Shown here piece after piece: positions 35,626 through 44,900 of a DNA stretch of 64,000 nt. Within the stretch, counting starts at the first letter, position 1; each line of letters starts with the position of its first letter. This DNA is from Streptomyces roseifaciens (lineage in GTDB: Bacteria; Actinomycetota; Actinomycetes; Streptomycetales; Streptomycetaceae): positions 1,364,001 to 1,428,000 of the forward strand of contig NZ_LNBE01000004.1 of the NCBI RefSeq assembly GCF_001445655.1, given 5' to 3'. The translations under genes were made by a program, and so were the position numbers. Under the pieces are notes generated by a model. That model ran no database searches and was not told the origin of the DNA. It saw only the letters and a program-made list of their open reading frames with translations.

Positions 35626-35994
35626 TCAGCCTCCCCAGATGTCGTAGAGCCGCACTTCGAGCACGGCCAGGATCACGGCGCCCGCCGCCACGGTGGCCGA
35701 ACCCCAGCGGGTGCGCTCCGCGAGCGACATGAAGCCCGCGGCGGGCACGGCCGCCGCCGAGCCGATCAGGTAGGCCAGGAAGATGGCGGTGCCCTGCTCG
35801 GGCTCGTCGCCTCCGGCCAGCCGCACGACGCCGACCACGAGCTGGGCGACCGCCAGGACGGTCACCACGGCCATGCCGATGAAGTGCCAGTCCTTGGTGG
35901 ACTGGTCGCGGGAGAAGGCGATGCCGCACCAGGCGGCCAGCGCGAGGGCGGTCAGTCCGACCGCGAGCGTCAGCGCGCCGATCACCGTGGCCAC
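35626..35994 (-). CDS. Integral membrane protein, four helices
   Basis: The 122-residue protein is hydrophobic throughout, with four predicted helices and the end EVRLYDIWGG. The start is unclear: the in-frame GTG at 35994 has no ribosome-binding site. An ATG at 36031, preceded by TTAAAG as a leaderless -10, opens a different frame that stops at the second GTG codon. Either a 16-codon leader ORF feeds this gene or a one-base error separates the true N terminus. No function is known. Confidence 0.6.
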   Translation of the reverse strand: MATVIGALTLAVGLTALALAAWCGIAFSRDQSTKDWHFIGMAVVTVLAVAQLVVGVVRLAGGDEPEQGTAIFLAYLIGSAAAVPAAGFMSLAERTRWGSATVAAGAVILAVLEVRLYDIWGG

Positions 35995-36030
35995 CGGGCT
36001 GCGGGCGCGTGCGGAGGGGGCTGGACAAGC

Positions 36031-36616
36031 ATGGGACGACTTTAATGGCCTGCCCGGAATGCGCCGCGCCCGGCCCCGCACCGGGCCCCGTCGGCCCGTG
36101 GCCTTGACCACAGGGCGCATCCGCGCGCCCCGGCCGAGGGGCGCGGTGGCAGGGTCGCCGGCCCGCGTCCGTGCAGGTCAAGGGGCGATCGCCGATGGCT
36201 TGAAGATCGCTTACGGGGAGCGGGGCGTGTCCACGAACCGGCCATGTGCGTCCGCTATTCGGACAGCCTTGGCCGACTCGCACATCCGTCTGTTTTACTT
36301 TCCCGCATGACCACGACGAGCAGCCGCACCTGTGCGACCGAGGCGATGACGACGCCCGGCGCTGCTCGTTGCATGTGTCGAATGTGTGACCGCTGAGGGC
36401 CCCCGTTCCGTGCCTCGCGCCCCGAAGCGAGACCCGTAGAGCCCGCGTCCCGCGTCCCACCCGGACCGGACCGGAAAAGCTCCGCCCCGCGTCACCAGGA
36501 CTCCCCGAAGCCGCGACCCTCGTTCGCGCCCGCCGGGGCACCTAGGCCGCGCTCCGCAATGAATGCCCGTGCCCGGCGCCCTCACCGCCGCGCACTCGAC
36601 AGTGACGGAAACCCCT
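36031..36616 (+). other. Long upstream region of metNIQ
   Basis: This 586-bp gap contains the leaderless-promoter candidate TTACTT at 36295-36300 and a 29-codon leader ORF (36307-36396). About 220 nt of GC-rich leader follow, including a small CTCGC/GCGAG hairpin near 36414-36431. I see no S-box or other SAM riboswitch fold and no protein gene in the first 250 bases. Confidence 0.5.
36307..36396 (+). CDS. Cys/Met-rich leader peptide of metNIQ
   Basis: A 29-codon ORF whose last nine residues are RCMCRMCDR, with three Cys and two Met codons clustered just before the stop. TTACTT lies 6 nt before its ATG, so it could be leaderless. Clustered regulatory codons before a methionine transporter operon are the hallmark of translational attenuation. 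In mycobacteria, leaderless polycysteine short ORFs are known cysteine-responsive attenuators. A metNIQ role is inferred from position. Confidence 0.55.
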   Translation: MTTTSSRTCATEAMTTPGAARCMCRMCDR

Positions 36617-37675
36617 GTGATCACCACTACGGGCCTGACAAAGGTCTACCGCTCACGCGGCCGCGAGGTCACCGCCCTCGACGGCGTCGACCTCCACGTG
36701 CGGGAGGGCGAGGTGTACGGCGTCGTCGGTCAGAGCGGCGCCGGCAAGTCGACCCTCATCCGCTGCGTCAACCTCCTGGAGCGCCCCAGCTCCGGCACGG
36801 TCACCGTCGCGGGCCAGGACCTCACCGCCCTCGCCGGGCGCGGCAACCGCGCCGGAGCCGAGCTGCGCAAGGCACGCAGCCGCATCGGCATGGTCTTCCA
36901 GCACTTCAACCTGCTGTCCTCGCGGACCGTGCAGTCCAACATCGAGCTGCCGCTGGAGATCCTCGGCGTCTCCGGCAAGGAGCGCGAGCGCAAGGCCCTC
37001 GAACTCCTCGACCTCGTCGGCCTCGCCGACAAGGCCAAGGCCTACCCCGGCCAGCTCTCCGGCGGCCAGAAGCAGCGCGTCGGCATCGCCCGCGCCCTGG
37101 CCGGCGACCCCAAGGTGCTGCTCTCCGACGAGTCGACCTCCGCGCTCGACCCGGAGACCACCCGCTCCATCCTGCAGCTGCTGCGCGACCTCAACCAGCA
37201 GCTCGGCCTGACCGTCCTCCTCATCACCCACGAGATGGAGGTCGTCAAGACGATCTGCGACTCCGCGGCCCTGATGAAGGGCGGGCGCGTGGTGGAGTCC
37301 GGCACCGTCTCCGAGCTCCTCGCCACGCCCGGCTCGGAGCTCGCGGCCGAGCTCTTCCCGGTCGGCGGCGAGCCCTCCGGCCCGGACCGCACCGTCGTGG
37401 ACGTCACCTTCCACGGCGACGCCGCGACCCAGCCGGTCATCTCCCAGCTCTCCCGTACGTACAACATCGACATCTCGATCCTGGGCGCCGCGATGGACAC
37501 CGTCTGCGGCAAGCAGGTCGGCCGGATGCGCATCGAGCTGCCCGGCCGCTTCGAGGAGAACGTCGTACCGATCGGCTTCCTGCGCGAGCAGGGCCTTCAG
37601 GTGGACGTCGCAGACGTGCGGAACGCCCACGACGCAGCCCCGGCCGACGCGCTCCTGAAGGATGGTGCCAAGTGA
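36617..37675 (+). CDS. metN: Methionine ABC transporter ATP-binding protein
   Basis: The 352-residue ATPase has Walker A GQSGAGKST, ABC signature LSGGQKQRVG, Walker B LLSDES and the switch histidine in LLITHEM. A C-terminal NIL domain (about 265-345) senses methionine and trans-inhibits transport. GTG at 36617 is chosen because the family begins ITTTGLTKVY there; GTG 36602 and ATG 36563 are in-frame alternatives. It overlaps metI by GTGA. Confidence 0.95.
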   Translation: MITTTGLTKVYRSRGREVTALDGVDLHVREGEVYGVVGQSGAGKSTLIRCVNLLERPSSGTVTVAGQDLTALAGRGNRAGAELRKARSRIGMVFQHFNLLSSRTVQSNIELPLEILGVSGKERERKALELLDLVGLADKAKAYPGQLSGGQKQRVGIARALAGDPKVLLSDESTSALDPETTRSILQLLRDLNQQLGLTVLLITHEMEVVKTICDSAALMKGGRVVESGTVSELLATPGSELAAELFPVGGEPSGPDRTVVDVTFHGDAATQPVISQLSRTYNIDISILGAAMDTVCGKQVGRMRIELPGRFEENVVPIGFLREQGLQVDVADVRNAHDAAPADALLKDGAK

Positions 37676-38448
37676 CCTGGACCGAGATGCAGCCCCTGCT
37701 GCAGAACGCCTGTCTGGACACCCTCTTCATGGTGTGGTGGTCCACCGTCTACACCATCCTCGGCGGCCTGCCGCTGGGCATCCTGCTGGTCCTCACCGAC
37801 CGCGGCGGCCTCCTGCAGAACGTCGTGGTCAACAAGGTCGTCGGGGTGGTCGTCAACCTCGGCCGCTCGCTGCCCTTCATCGTCCTCATGGTGTGGCTGA
37901 TCCCCTTCAGCCGCTTCGTGGTCGGCACCTCCATCGGGCCCAGCGCGGCCGTGGTGGCCCTGGCCATCGGCGCGATCCCGTTCTTCGCCCGGCTGGTGGA
38001 GACCGCGCTCCGCGAGGTCGACCACGGCCTCGTCGAAGCCGTCCAGTCCATGGGCGGCGGCACCTGGACCGTGATCTTCAAGGTGCTGCTCCCGCAGGCC
38101 CTGCCCTCGGTCATCGCGGGCCTGACCACGACCGTCATCGCCCTCATCGGCTACTCCGCGATGGCCGGCGCGGTCGGCGGCGGCGGCCTCGGAAACCTGG
38201 CCATCGTCTACGGCTACCAGCGCTCCGAGACCGGCCTGATGAACATCACCATCGTGCTGCTCATCGTCATCGTCACCATCGTCCAGCTCGCCGGAGACCT
38301 CGCCGTACGGGCCCTCGCCCGGCGCGGCGGGCGGCAGGCCGCCCCCGTGGGCCTGCGCCGCCTGTGGGCCCCCGCCCGCGTGGCGCCCAAGCCCGTGGCG
38401 ACCGTCCCGGCTCAGGCCGAGGCGCCGGAGGCATCCAAGGCCTCCTGA
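37672..38448 (+). CDS. metI: Methionine ABC transporter permease
   Basis: The 258-residue permease has five to six membrane helices. The EAA loop is in LREVDHGLVEAVQSMGGG, which contacts MetN. It has the conserved GYSAMAGAVGGGGLG segment of MetI proteins and a longer Pro/Ala-rich cytoplasmic tail. It forms the D/L-methionine channel with MetN. GTG start overlaps the metN stop (GTGA). Confidence 0.95.
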   Translation: MTWTEMQPLLQNACLDTLFMVWWSTVYTILGGLPLGILLVLTDRGGLLQNVVVNKVVGVVVNLGRSLPFIVLMVWLIPFSRFVVGTSIGPSAAVVALAIGAIPFFARLVETALREVDHGLVEAVQSMGGGTWTVIFKVLLPQALPSVIAGLTTTVIALIGYSAMAGAVGGGGLGNLAIVYGYQRSETGLMNITIVLLIVIVTIVQLAGDLAVRALARRGGRQAAPVGLRRLWAPARVAPKPVATVPAQAEAPEASKAS

Positions 38449-38460
38449 CCGAAAAGACTT

Positions 38461-38507
38461 CCTGATCGGAGCTGATCAGGCCTGGCACGAGGGGCATTTC
38501 GCCCCTC
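38461..38507 (+). promoter_or_regulatory. Two tandem hairpins between metI and metQ
   Basis: CCTGATC/GATCAGG (38461-38480) and GAGGGGC/GCCCCTC (38489-38507) are consecutive 7-bp stems in the 141-nt gap before metQ. They could stabilise or partially terminate the transcript so that MetQ is made at a different level from MetNI. Confidence 0.45.
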
Positions 38508-38589
38508 ACCGCAGATCCACGAGCCCGGACCCTTTGCCGGGCGGCAACACCTCGTGAACCCAGGAAATCCAGAAAGAGGGGCACTCTTC

Positions 38590-39462
38590 GTGCGTACCAC
38601 CGTCAAGCTCACCGCCGCCGTCGCGGCAGCCGCCGCACTCACCCTCGGCCTGAGCGCGTGCAGCGCTCCGTCCGACACCTCCTCGTCCGGCAGCTCGAAG
38701 AAGGGCAAGGACGCCGACCCGGCCGCCAAGCTCGTCGTCGCCGCCAGCCCGACCCCGCACGGCGACATCCTCAACTTCGTCCGCGACAACCTCGCGGAGA
38801 AGGCCGGCCTGAAGCTGGAGGTGAAGGAGTTCAACGACTACGTGCTCCCGAACACCGCCACGCAGAACGGCGAGGTCGACGCCAACTTCTTCCAGCACAA
38901 GCCGTACCTCGACGACTTCAACAAGAAGCAGAAGACCGACATCGTCCCGGTCGTCAACGTCGAGCTCGAGCCGCTCGGCCTGTACTCCGAAAAGGTAAAG
39001 AAGGCCGGCGACCTCGGCAGCGGCGCGACCATCGCCGTGCCCAACGACGCCACCAACGAGGGCCGCGCCCTGAAGCTGCTGGCCGACAACGGCGTCATCG
39101 TCCTGAAGGACGGCGTCGGCTCCGGGGCCAAGCTCTCGGACATCAAGGACGACAAGGGCATCAAGTTCACCGAGCTCGAGGCCGCCCAGATCCCCTCCCG
39201 CCTCGCCGACGTCGACGCCGCCGTCATCAACGGCAACTTCGCCATCGGCCACAAGCTCAACCCGGCCAAGGACGCCATCGCCCTGGAGAAGGCCGACGGC
39301 AACCCCTACGCCAACTTCCTCGCCGTGAAGAAGGGCAACGAGTCCGACCCGCGCGTCCAGAAGCTCGCCAAGCTCCTCAACTCCGACGAGGTGAAGAAGT
39401 TCATCGAGCAGAAGTTCAGCAACGGTGCCGTCCTCCCCGCCTTCGGCGCCGTGAAGGGCTGA
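38590..39462 (+). CDS. metQ: Methionine-binding lipoprotein
   Basis: The 290-residue lipoprotein has a signal peptide with lipobox LSAC (Cys about 22). The NlpA/MetQ binding domain keeps the conserved ASPTPHGDIL start, NANFFQHKPYLD-like segment (here DANFFQHKPYLDDF) and INGNFA. It captures extracellular methionine and delivers it to MetNI. AGAGGGG precedes the GTG start. A terminator follows. Confidence 0.95.
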   Translation: MRTTVKLTAAVAAAAALTLGLSACSAPSDTSSSGSSKKGKDADPAAKLVVAASPTPHGDILNFVRDNLAEKAGLKLEVKEFNDYVLPNTATQNGEVDANFFQHKPYLDDFNKKQKTDIVPVVNVELEPLGLYSEKVKKAGDLGSGATIAVPNDATNEGRALKLLADNGVIVLKDGVGSGAKLSDIKDDKGIKFTELEAAQIPSRLADVDAAVINGNFAIGHKLNPAKDAIALEKADGNPYANFLAVKKGNESDPRVQKLAKLLNSDEVKKFIEQKFSNGAVLPAFGAVKG

Positions 39463-39506
39463 CCCCGCCCGTCGCTTCCGTAACCACAGCCGCCCCTGTG
39501 GCCCCA

Positions 39507-39538
39507 GGCCCCGCGCACCCGTCGGCGTGCGCGGGGCC
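39507..39538 (+). terminator. Terminator of metNIQ
   Basis: An 11-bp stem (39507-39517 with 39528-39538) with a 10-nt loop, 45 bp after metQ. Confidence 0.75.
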
Positions 39539-39636
39539 GACGCGCTTGGCGCACGCACGCATCGATGCTGCATGCTGGTGCACTCAAGCCCGGAGCGCCC
39601 CGTCCCGAGCCCACTTCCCCGGCGTTGGAGCAGCAC

Positions 39637-40278
39637 ATGACATCCACCTTCCCGGACATCTCCATCAGTACGGACCGGCTGGTGCTGCGCCCGTTCGAAG
39701 CCGAGGACGTGCCCGCGCTCGCGGAGATGATGGGCGACGAACTCGTCACCGCCTGGACCTCGGTGCCCCACCCCTACACCACCGCCCACGCCCGTGACTG
39801 GGCCCTGCGCGAGGCGCCGGCCGAGCGCACCGAAGGGCGCGGAATCGTCTTTGCGGTCACCGAGTTCCTCACCCACCGCCTCGTCGGCTGCGTCCACCTC
39901 CACCACACCGACTGGCGGGCCCTCTCCGCCGAGGTCGGCTACGTCGTCGCCCCCTGGGCCCGCGGCGAGGGCTACGCCTGCGAATCCGTGCTCGCCGTCG
40001 CCGAGTGGCTCTTCCGCGACCAGAAGTTCGAGCGCCTGGAGCTGCGCACCGCCGCCGACAACACGGCCTCCCAGCAGGTCGCCCAGAAGATCGGCTGCAT
40101 CAGCGAGGGCGTGCTGCGCAACGCCTGGATAGGACGCGGCCGCACCGAGGACGGCGGCTGGACCGAGCTCCGCACCGACCTCATCATCTGGAGCCTCCTC
40201 CCCGAGGACCTCGACGAAATGCGCGAGCAGCCCGCGGGGGATCCCGGCTACGCTGCGGCCTTCCACGACTGGTCCTGA
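39637..40278 (+). CDS. GNAT-family N-acetyltransferase (RimJ/RimL type)
   Basis: The 213-residue protein matches the Acetyltransf_3 layout: TDRLVLRPFEAEDVPAL at the start, EVGYVVAPWARGEGYA for acetyl-CoA binding and NTASQQVAQKIGC near the end. Such enzymes acetylate protein N termini or small amines. TTGGAG precedes the ATG. It is monocistronic, before the cobalamin genes, with no visible link to them. Confidence 0.88.
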   Translation: MTSTFPDISISTDRLVLRPFEAEDVPALAEMMGDELVTAWTSVPHPYTTAHARDWALREAPAERTEGRGIVFAVTEFLTHRLVGCVHLHHTDWRALSAEVGYVVAPWARGEGYACESVLAVAEWLFRDQKFERLELRTAADNTASQQVAQKIGCISEGVLRNAWIGRGRTEDGGWTELRTDLIIWSLLPEDLDEMREQPAGDPGYAAAFHDWS

Positions 40279-40333
40279 CGCCTGCCGGTCCCGGAGCGGC
40301 TCCGGCCGCGGGCCGGGCGGTCCGGTCACCGCA

Positions 40334-40372
40334 TCCGGACCAGGGAAGGTCCGGACCAATAGGGGGTACGCT
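40334..40372 (+). promoter_or_regulatory. Direct repeats TCCGGACCA before cobL
   Basis: TCCGGACCA occurs at 40334-40342 and 40350-40358, 16 bp apart, followed by a -10-like TACGCT (40367-40372). It is the only structured element between the GNAT gene and cobL and may hold an operator. No cobalamin riboswitch fold is visible. Confidence 0.35.
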
Positions 40373-40456
40373 CACCCTGCCCCGCCCCCTGCCCCCCACT
40401 TTCCGCCGACAGACCCGCCCCGCAGACGCGCCGACAAGCCCAGGAGAATGACGACG

Positions 40457-41704
40457 ATGGCCGACCGGGTCACGGTGATCGGGTGGGACGGCTCACCACT
40501 CACGGACGCGGCCCGCTCCGCCCTCGCCGCCGCCACCCTCGTGGCCGGCGCCGCCCACCACCTGGACCTGCCCGAAGTCCCGCCCGCCGCCGAGCGCATC
40601 CGCCTCGGCAGCGTCGACCTCGCCGCCCGCCGCATCGCCGGCCACCGCGGCTCCGCCGTCGTCCTCGCCGACGGCGACCCCGGATTCTTCGGCGTCGTCC
40701 GCACCCTGCGCGCCCCCCAGCACGGCCTCGAGGTCGAGGTCGTGCCCGCCGTCTCCTCCGTCGCCACCGCCTTCGCCCGCGCCGGCATGCCCTGGGACGA
40801 CGCCCAGATCGTCGTCGCCCACAGCCGCGACCTGCGCCGCGCCGTCAACGTCTGCCGCGCCCACACCAAGGTCGCCGTCCTCACCTCGCCCGGCGCCGGC
40901 CCCGCCGAACTCGCCCTCCTCCTCGGCGACGTCCACCGCACCTTCGTCATCTGCGAGGAGCTCGGCACCGAGCGCGAACAGGTCACCGTCCTCACCTCCG
41001 ACAAGGCCCCCGACCACTACTGGCGCGACCCCAACGTCGTCATCGTCATCGGCGGCGCCGGAGCCACGCCCGCCACCGTCCCCGGCTGGGGAGCGACCCG
41101 GCCACGCGCCGGCGGCGGCTGGATCGCGGGCCGCGACCCCGGCTACCCCCCGGCCGTCCGCGGCTGGGCCCTGCCCGCCGACGCCTACGGAAGCGACCTC
41201 GGCGAGGGCGAGGCCACCGAACTGCGCGCCGCCCAACTCGCCCGCCTCGGCCCCCGCGTCGGCGACCTCGTCTGGGACATTGGCTCCGGCAGCGGCGCCG
41301 CCGCCGTCGAGGCCGCCCGCTTCGGCGCCGCCGTCATCGCCGTCGACCGCGACGCCGACGCCTGCGCCCGCACCACCGCCGTCGCCCGCCGCTACGGCGT
41401 CCAGCTCCAGGTCGTCCACGGCGCTGCCCCCCAGGTCCTGGAGGACCTCCCCGAACCCGACGTCGTCCGCGTCGGCGGCGGAGGCGCCCCCGTCGTCGCC
41501 GCCTGCGCCGCCCGCCGCCCCGAGCGCATCGTCGCCCACGCCGCCACCCGCGACGAGGCCGAGGCCGTCGGCCGCGCCCTCGCCGAGGGCGGCTACGCCG
41601 TCGAATGCACCCTGCTCCAGGCCGTGGAGCTCGACCCCGCCGCCTGGGCCGAGCGCGAACGGTCCGTCGCCTTCCTGCTGAGCGGACGCCGTACCCACCT
41701 GTGA
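40457..41704 (+). CDS. cobL: Precorrin-6Y C5,15-methyltransferase (decarboxylating), CbiE-CbiT fusion
   Basis: The 415-residue protein joins a CbiE tetrapyrrole methylase (about 1-205) to a CbiT methyltransferase (about 235-415) with the SAM motif WDIGSGSGA. It methylates C5 and C15 of precorrin-6 and decarboxylates the side chain in cobalamin synthesis. The ATG at 40457 has AGGAG at good distance; the ATG nine bases upstream is too close to it. The bluB-cobT and cobA genes follow. Confidence 0.92.
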   Translation: MADRVTVIGWDGSPLTDAARSALAAATLVAGAAHHLDLPEVPPAAERIRLGSVDLAARRIAGHRGSAVVLADGDPGFFGVVRTLRAPQHGLEVEVVPAVSSVATAFARAGMPWDDAQIVVAHSRDLRRAVNVCRAHTKVAVLTSPGAGPAELALLLGDVHRTFVICEELGTEREQVTVLTSDKAPDHYWRDPNVVIVIGGAGATPATVPGWGATRPRAGGGWIAGRDPGYPPAVRGWALPADAYGSDLGEGEATELRAAQLARLGPRVGDLVWDIGSGSGAAAVEAARFGAAVIAVDRDADACARTTAVARRYGVQLQVVHGAAPQVLEDLPEPDVVRVGGGGAPVVAACAARRPERIVAHAATRDEAEAVGRALAEGGYAVECTLLQAVELDPAAWAERERSVAFLLSGRRTHL

Positions 41705-41905
41705 CCCCGCCCCGCCGGGCGGAGGGTAGGCTGGCGGATCGTTGTACCGCCCCTCGGTGTCCGACACCACAGTCGTCAATGTCCCGAACGCACCCTCCTT
41801 TTGGCGGGGGCACGGCAAGGTAGGGGCGGGCGACGTACAACGTGCCGCGAGGCACGGACGCTCGTTCTTGACTATGGGCGTGAGCGGTTGGAAGGAGCAC
41901 TACCG

Positions 41906-41926
41906 ATGGGCGAGGGGTACGCATGA
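41906..41926 (+). CDS. Six-codon mini-ORF coupled to bluB-cobT
   Basis: ATG at 41906, preceded by AAGGAG 9 nt upstream, opens MGEGYA followed by TGA. That stop overlaps the ATG of the fusion gene (ATGA). The stronger ribosome-binding site belongs to the mini-ORF, so translation of the large gene may depend on reinitiation. Confidence 0.4.
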   Translation: MGEGYA

Positions 41927-44900
41927 CCGACACCGGCCAGTTCCCGGGCGAGGGACAGCCGGAGAACGCAGGCGCGCTGCCCGGCCATCCGTTCCCCGCG
42001 GACGCCGTAGCCCCTGCCGACCCCGGAGCCCCGGCCCCTCCGGCCCCTCCGGCTACGTTTGCCTTCCTCGACCACGGGGACGGCACGGAGCCGGACGGTG
42101 CCGACGAGGACGACCTCCTGCTGATGCCGGGCGCCCAGGGCGCCTGGAGCGAGCAGTCGGCCGTCCAGGGCGGTACGCACGAGAGCGGCGGCCGCGACAC
42201 CGGCTCCGTCGACTACGGCGACGTCCGCATCCCCCCGGCCACCGCCGCGGGCCAGCCGCCCGCCGCCCCCGTGGCACCGCGCCGCCCCCTGCACATGGGC
42301 CCGCCCGTCCCGGACCCCACCAGCGGAGTCGTCCGCTCCCTGGCCGACCGCGGCCCCGCCGCGCCGGCCCCCGCCCCGGTCCGCCCGCCGGCGGCGCCCG
42401 CACCGGGCCCCGAATACCTCGACGGCACCACCGACGAGACGGGCACTCAGCAGACCCCGCGCCTCGGCGAGGTGCCGCAGCAGCAGCCGGGCACGTGGGA
42501 CGCCCAGCCGCAGCCGCCCGCCGCGGCCTTCGTACCGCCCCAGGCGGCCGGTCCGGCCGCTCCTGCCGTTGACGTGCCGTCAGCCGCCCCGGCCGCCCCG
42601 GAACAGCCTGCCGGGCACCCCGTCGCCGCCGAGCCGGCCGCCGGTGCGGCGCCCTCGACCGGCCTCCTCGCCATCGACGCCGTGGTCGCCGCGGCCACCG
42701 GGCAGGTCCACGTACCGCCGGGCGCCGTGGCCGAACCGGCCCCCCAGGCCGTCGCCGTGACGGACGCCGCCCCGGCGCAGGAGCCTGCCGCCGGGGACGA
42801 GCCGGTGGCTGCGCCCGCCGACGCTCCGCAGGCCGAAGCGGCTGCGGCCCCCGACGTCGCGGCCGAGCCCGGCGAGCCGGCTGCTGCCGTGACGGATGTG
42901 CAGGCGGCTCCCGCCGTCGGAGCCGAACCCGCGCTCGCCTCCGTGCCGGGTCCGCACCCGGTCGCGGAGGCCGCCCTGCTCGCAGAGGCCGCCCCGGCCG
43001 ACCAGGCCGTGGTGGCGCCCGAGCCTGCGGCGGCCGCCGAGCCGGTCGTGGCCGAGCCGGTCGCGGCCGAGGTTCCCGCCGCCGATGCCGGGCAGCCCGA
43101 GCAGGTCACCGAAACCGTTGCGACCGCCGGTGCCCCGGCCGGTGCGGCCGAGCCGGAGCAGACCGCCGTTCAGGCCGACCAGGGTCGGATTCCGGCCGAG
43201 GTCCCGCCGGCACCGGCCGCCGAGGCCGCCGCTCCCGCCGACGTTCCGCAGGCCCCGGCCGACCAGGCTGCGGCCCTCGCTGACGCCCCGTCGGCAGAGG
43301 CCGCCGCGGCGGTCGCTCCCGTCGACGAGCTCCTGGCACAGACCGCCCCGGCCGAGGCGGCCGCTGACGGCCTGCCGGAGCAGCTCGCAGCTTCCGAGAC
43401 GCCGGACGGGGCGGCCCAGCCCGCGCCGGAGACGGCTGCCGTTGCCGATCCCGCGGTGGACGCGCAGGCCGCAGTCCCGGCCGAGGCCGTGCAGGCTGCC
43501 GGTGCCGCCGTACCGGTGGCGGATGCCTCCGCCACCGCTCCGCAGGCAGAGCAGGTTGCCGAAGCCGCGGCTCCCGCCGTTGCCGACCTTGCGGTGGACG
43601 CGCAGGCCGCCGTCCCGCTCGCCGCCGAGGGCGAGACGGAGGCGCAGGTCACGGCCGCGCAGCCCGAGCAGGCGGCCGGCTCGGTGGCCGTGGTGGATCC
43701 TTCCGCCGCTGCCGCTGCCGCTGCCGCTGCCGAGTCCGTTCCGGACGTGCAGGCTGCTGTCCCGCACGACGCACAGAGCGCCGACGCTGTCGTTCCGGCC
43801 GCTGCCGAGGCTGTGGTGGACGCGCAGGCGGGTATTCCGCAGCCCGAGCAGACCGCCGTTCCCGAGTCCGCTGAGGGCGCTTCCGCCGTCGCTCCGCAGG
43901 CCGACCAGGCTGCCGACTCCGCTGCCGAGCCCGTAGCGGATGCGGATGCCCAGGCCGTTCCGCAGGCCGTTCCGGCTGCCGAGCCCGCCGTGGAGGCTGC
44001 CGCCCCCGCGCCGGAGGCCGAGCAGGCCGCACAGGCCGCGCCGGTCGACGCTTCCACTGCCGCCGTGGCCGAGGCCGGGACGGAGCCGGGCGCCGCCCCG
44101 GCCGCGCAGCCGGTCGATGCTCCGCAGCCGGAGCAGGCCGCCGTCCCCGGCGCGCCCGCTGCCGAGCCTGCCGCTCCCGTCACCGAACCGTCCGCGGCAG
44201 TCGAGGCTCCTGCTGCCGCTCCGCAGCCCGAGCAGGCCGCCACCGTTGCCACGGCCGAGGCGGGGACCGAGTCCGGTCCGGCGCCGGTCGCGCAGCCGGT
44301 CGACGTCCCGCAGCCGGAGCAGGCCGCCGCGCCCGGCACGCCTGCTGCCGAGCCTGCCGCTCCCGCCGTCGAACCGTCCGCTCCGGCCGTGCCGGTCGAC
44401 GCTCCCGCCGCTGCCCCGCAGCCCGAGCAGGCTGCCACGGTTGCCGAGGCCGAGGTGGGTGCCGAGCCCGGTCCTGCCCCGGCCGCCACCGCTGCCCCGG
44501 CCGAGGCCGGGACCGAATCCGGCCCCGCGCCGGCCGCGCGGCCGCTCGACGCCCCGCAGCCCGAGCAGGCCGCCGTCCCCGGCGCGCCCGCTGCCGAGCC
44601 CGCCGTTCCCACCGGCGAACCGTCCGCCCCGTCCGACCCGCACGCCGTCGCCGGCGTACCGCAGACCGAGCAGGCCACCATCTCCGAACCGCAGGCACCC
44701 GCGACCGAGGACGCAGCGCAGACTCCGGCGCCGGAGCAGTCCGCAGCCGATCTGCCCGAGCCGGCCGCCGAGGACGACGCCCGGCCGGCCGCCCCCGCGG
44801 GCCCCCAGGTCATCACCCCGGCCACCGCGACCGAGGCCCCTGCCGACGTCCCCGCCGACGTCCGCATCCCGGCCCCCGAGCAGGCCCCCGCCGAGCCGGC

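Noticed and set aside
36397..36616. SAM riboswitch before metN
   Set aside because: No four-way junction or kink-turn pattern of an S-box, and no SAM-II/SAM-IV-like pseudoknot, was recognisable by eye.
40279..40456. Cobalamin riboswitch before cobL
   Set aside because: No B12-box-like conserved core or long-range stem could be found; only short direct repeats are present.
44068..44634. Possible CRISPR-like array in the repeated DNA
   Set aside because: The repeats are degenerate, in frame, of unequal length and encode a protein linker. There are no spacers or cas genes.
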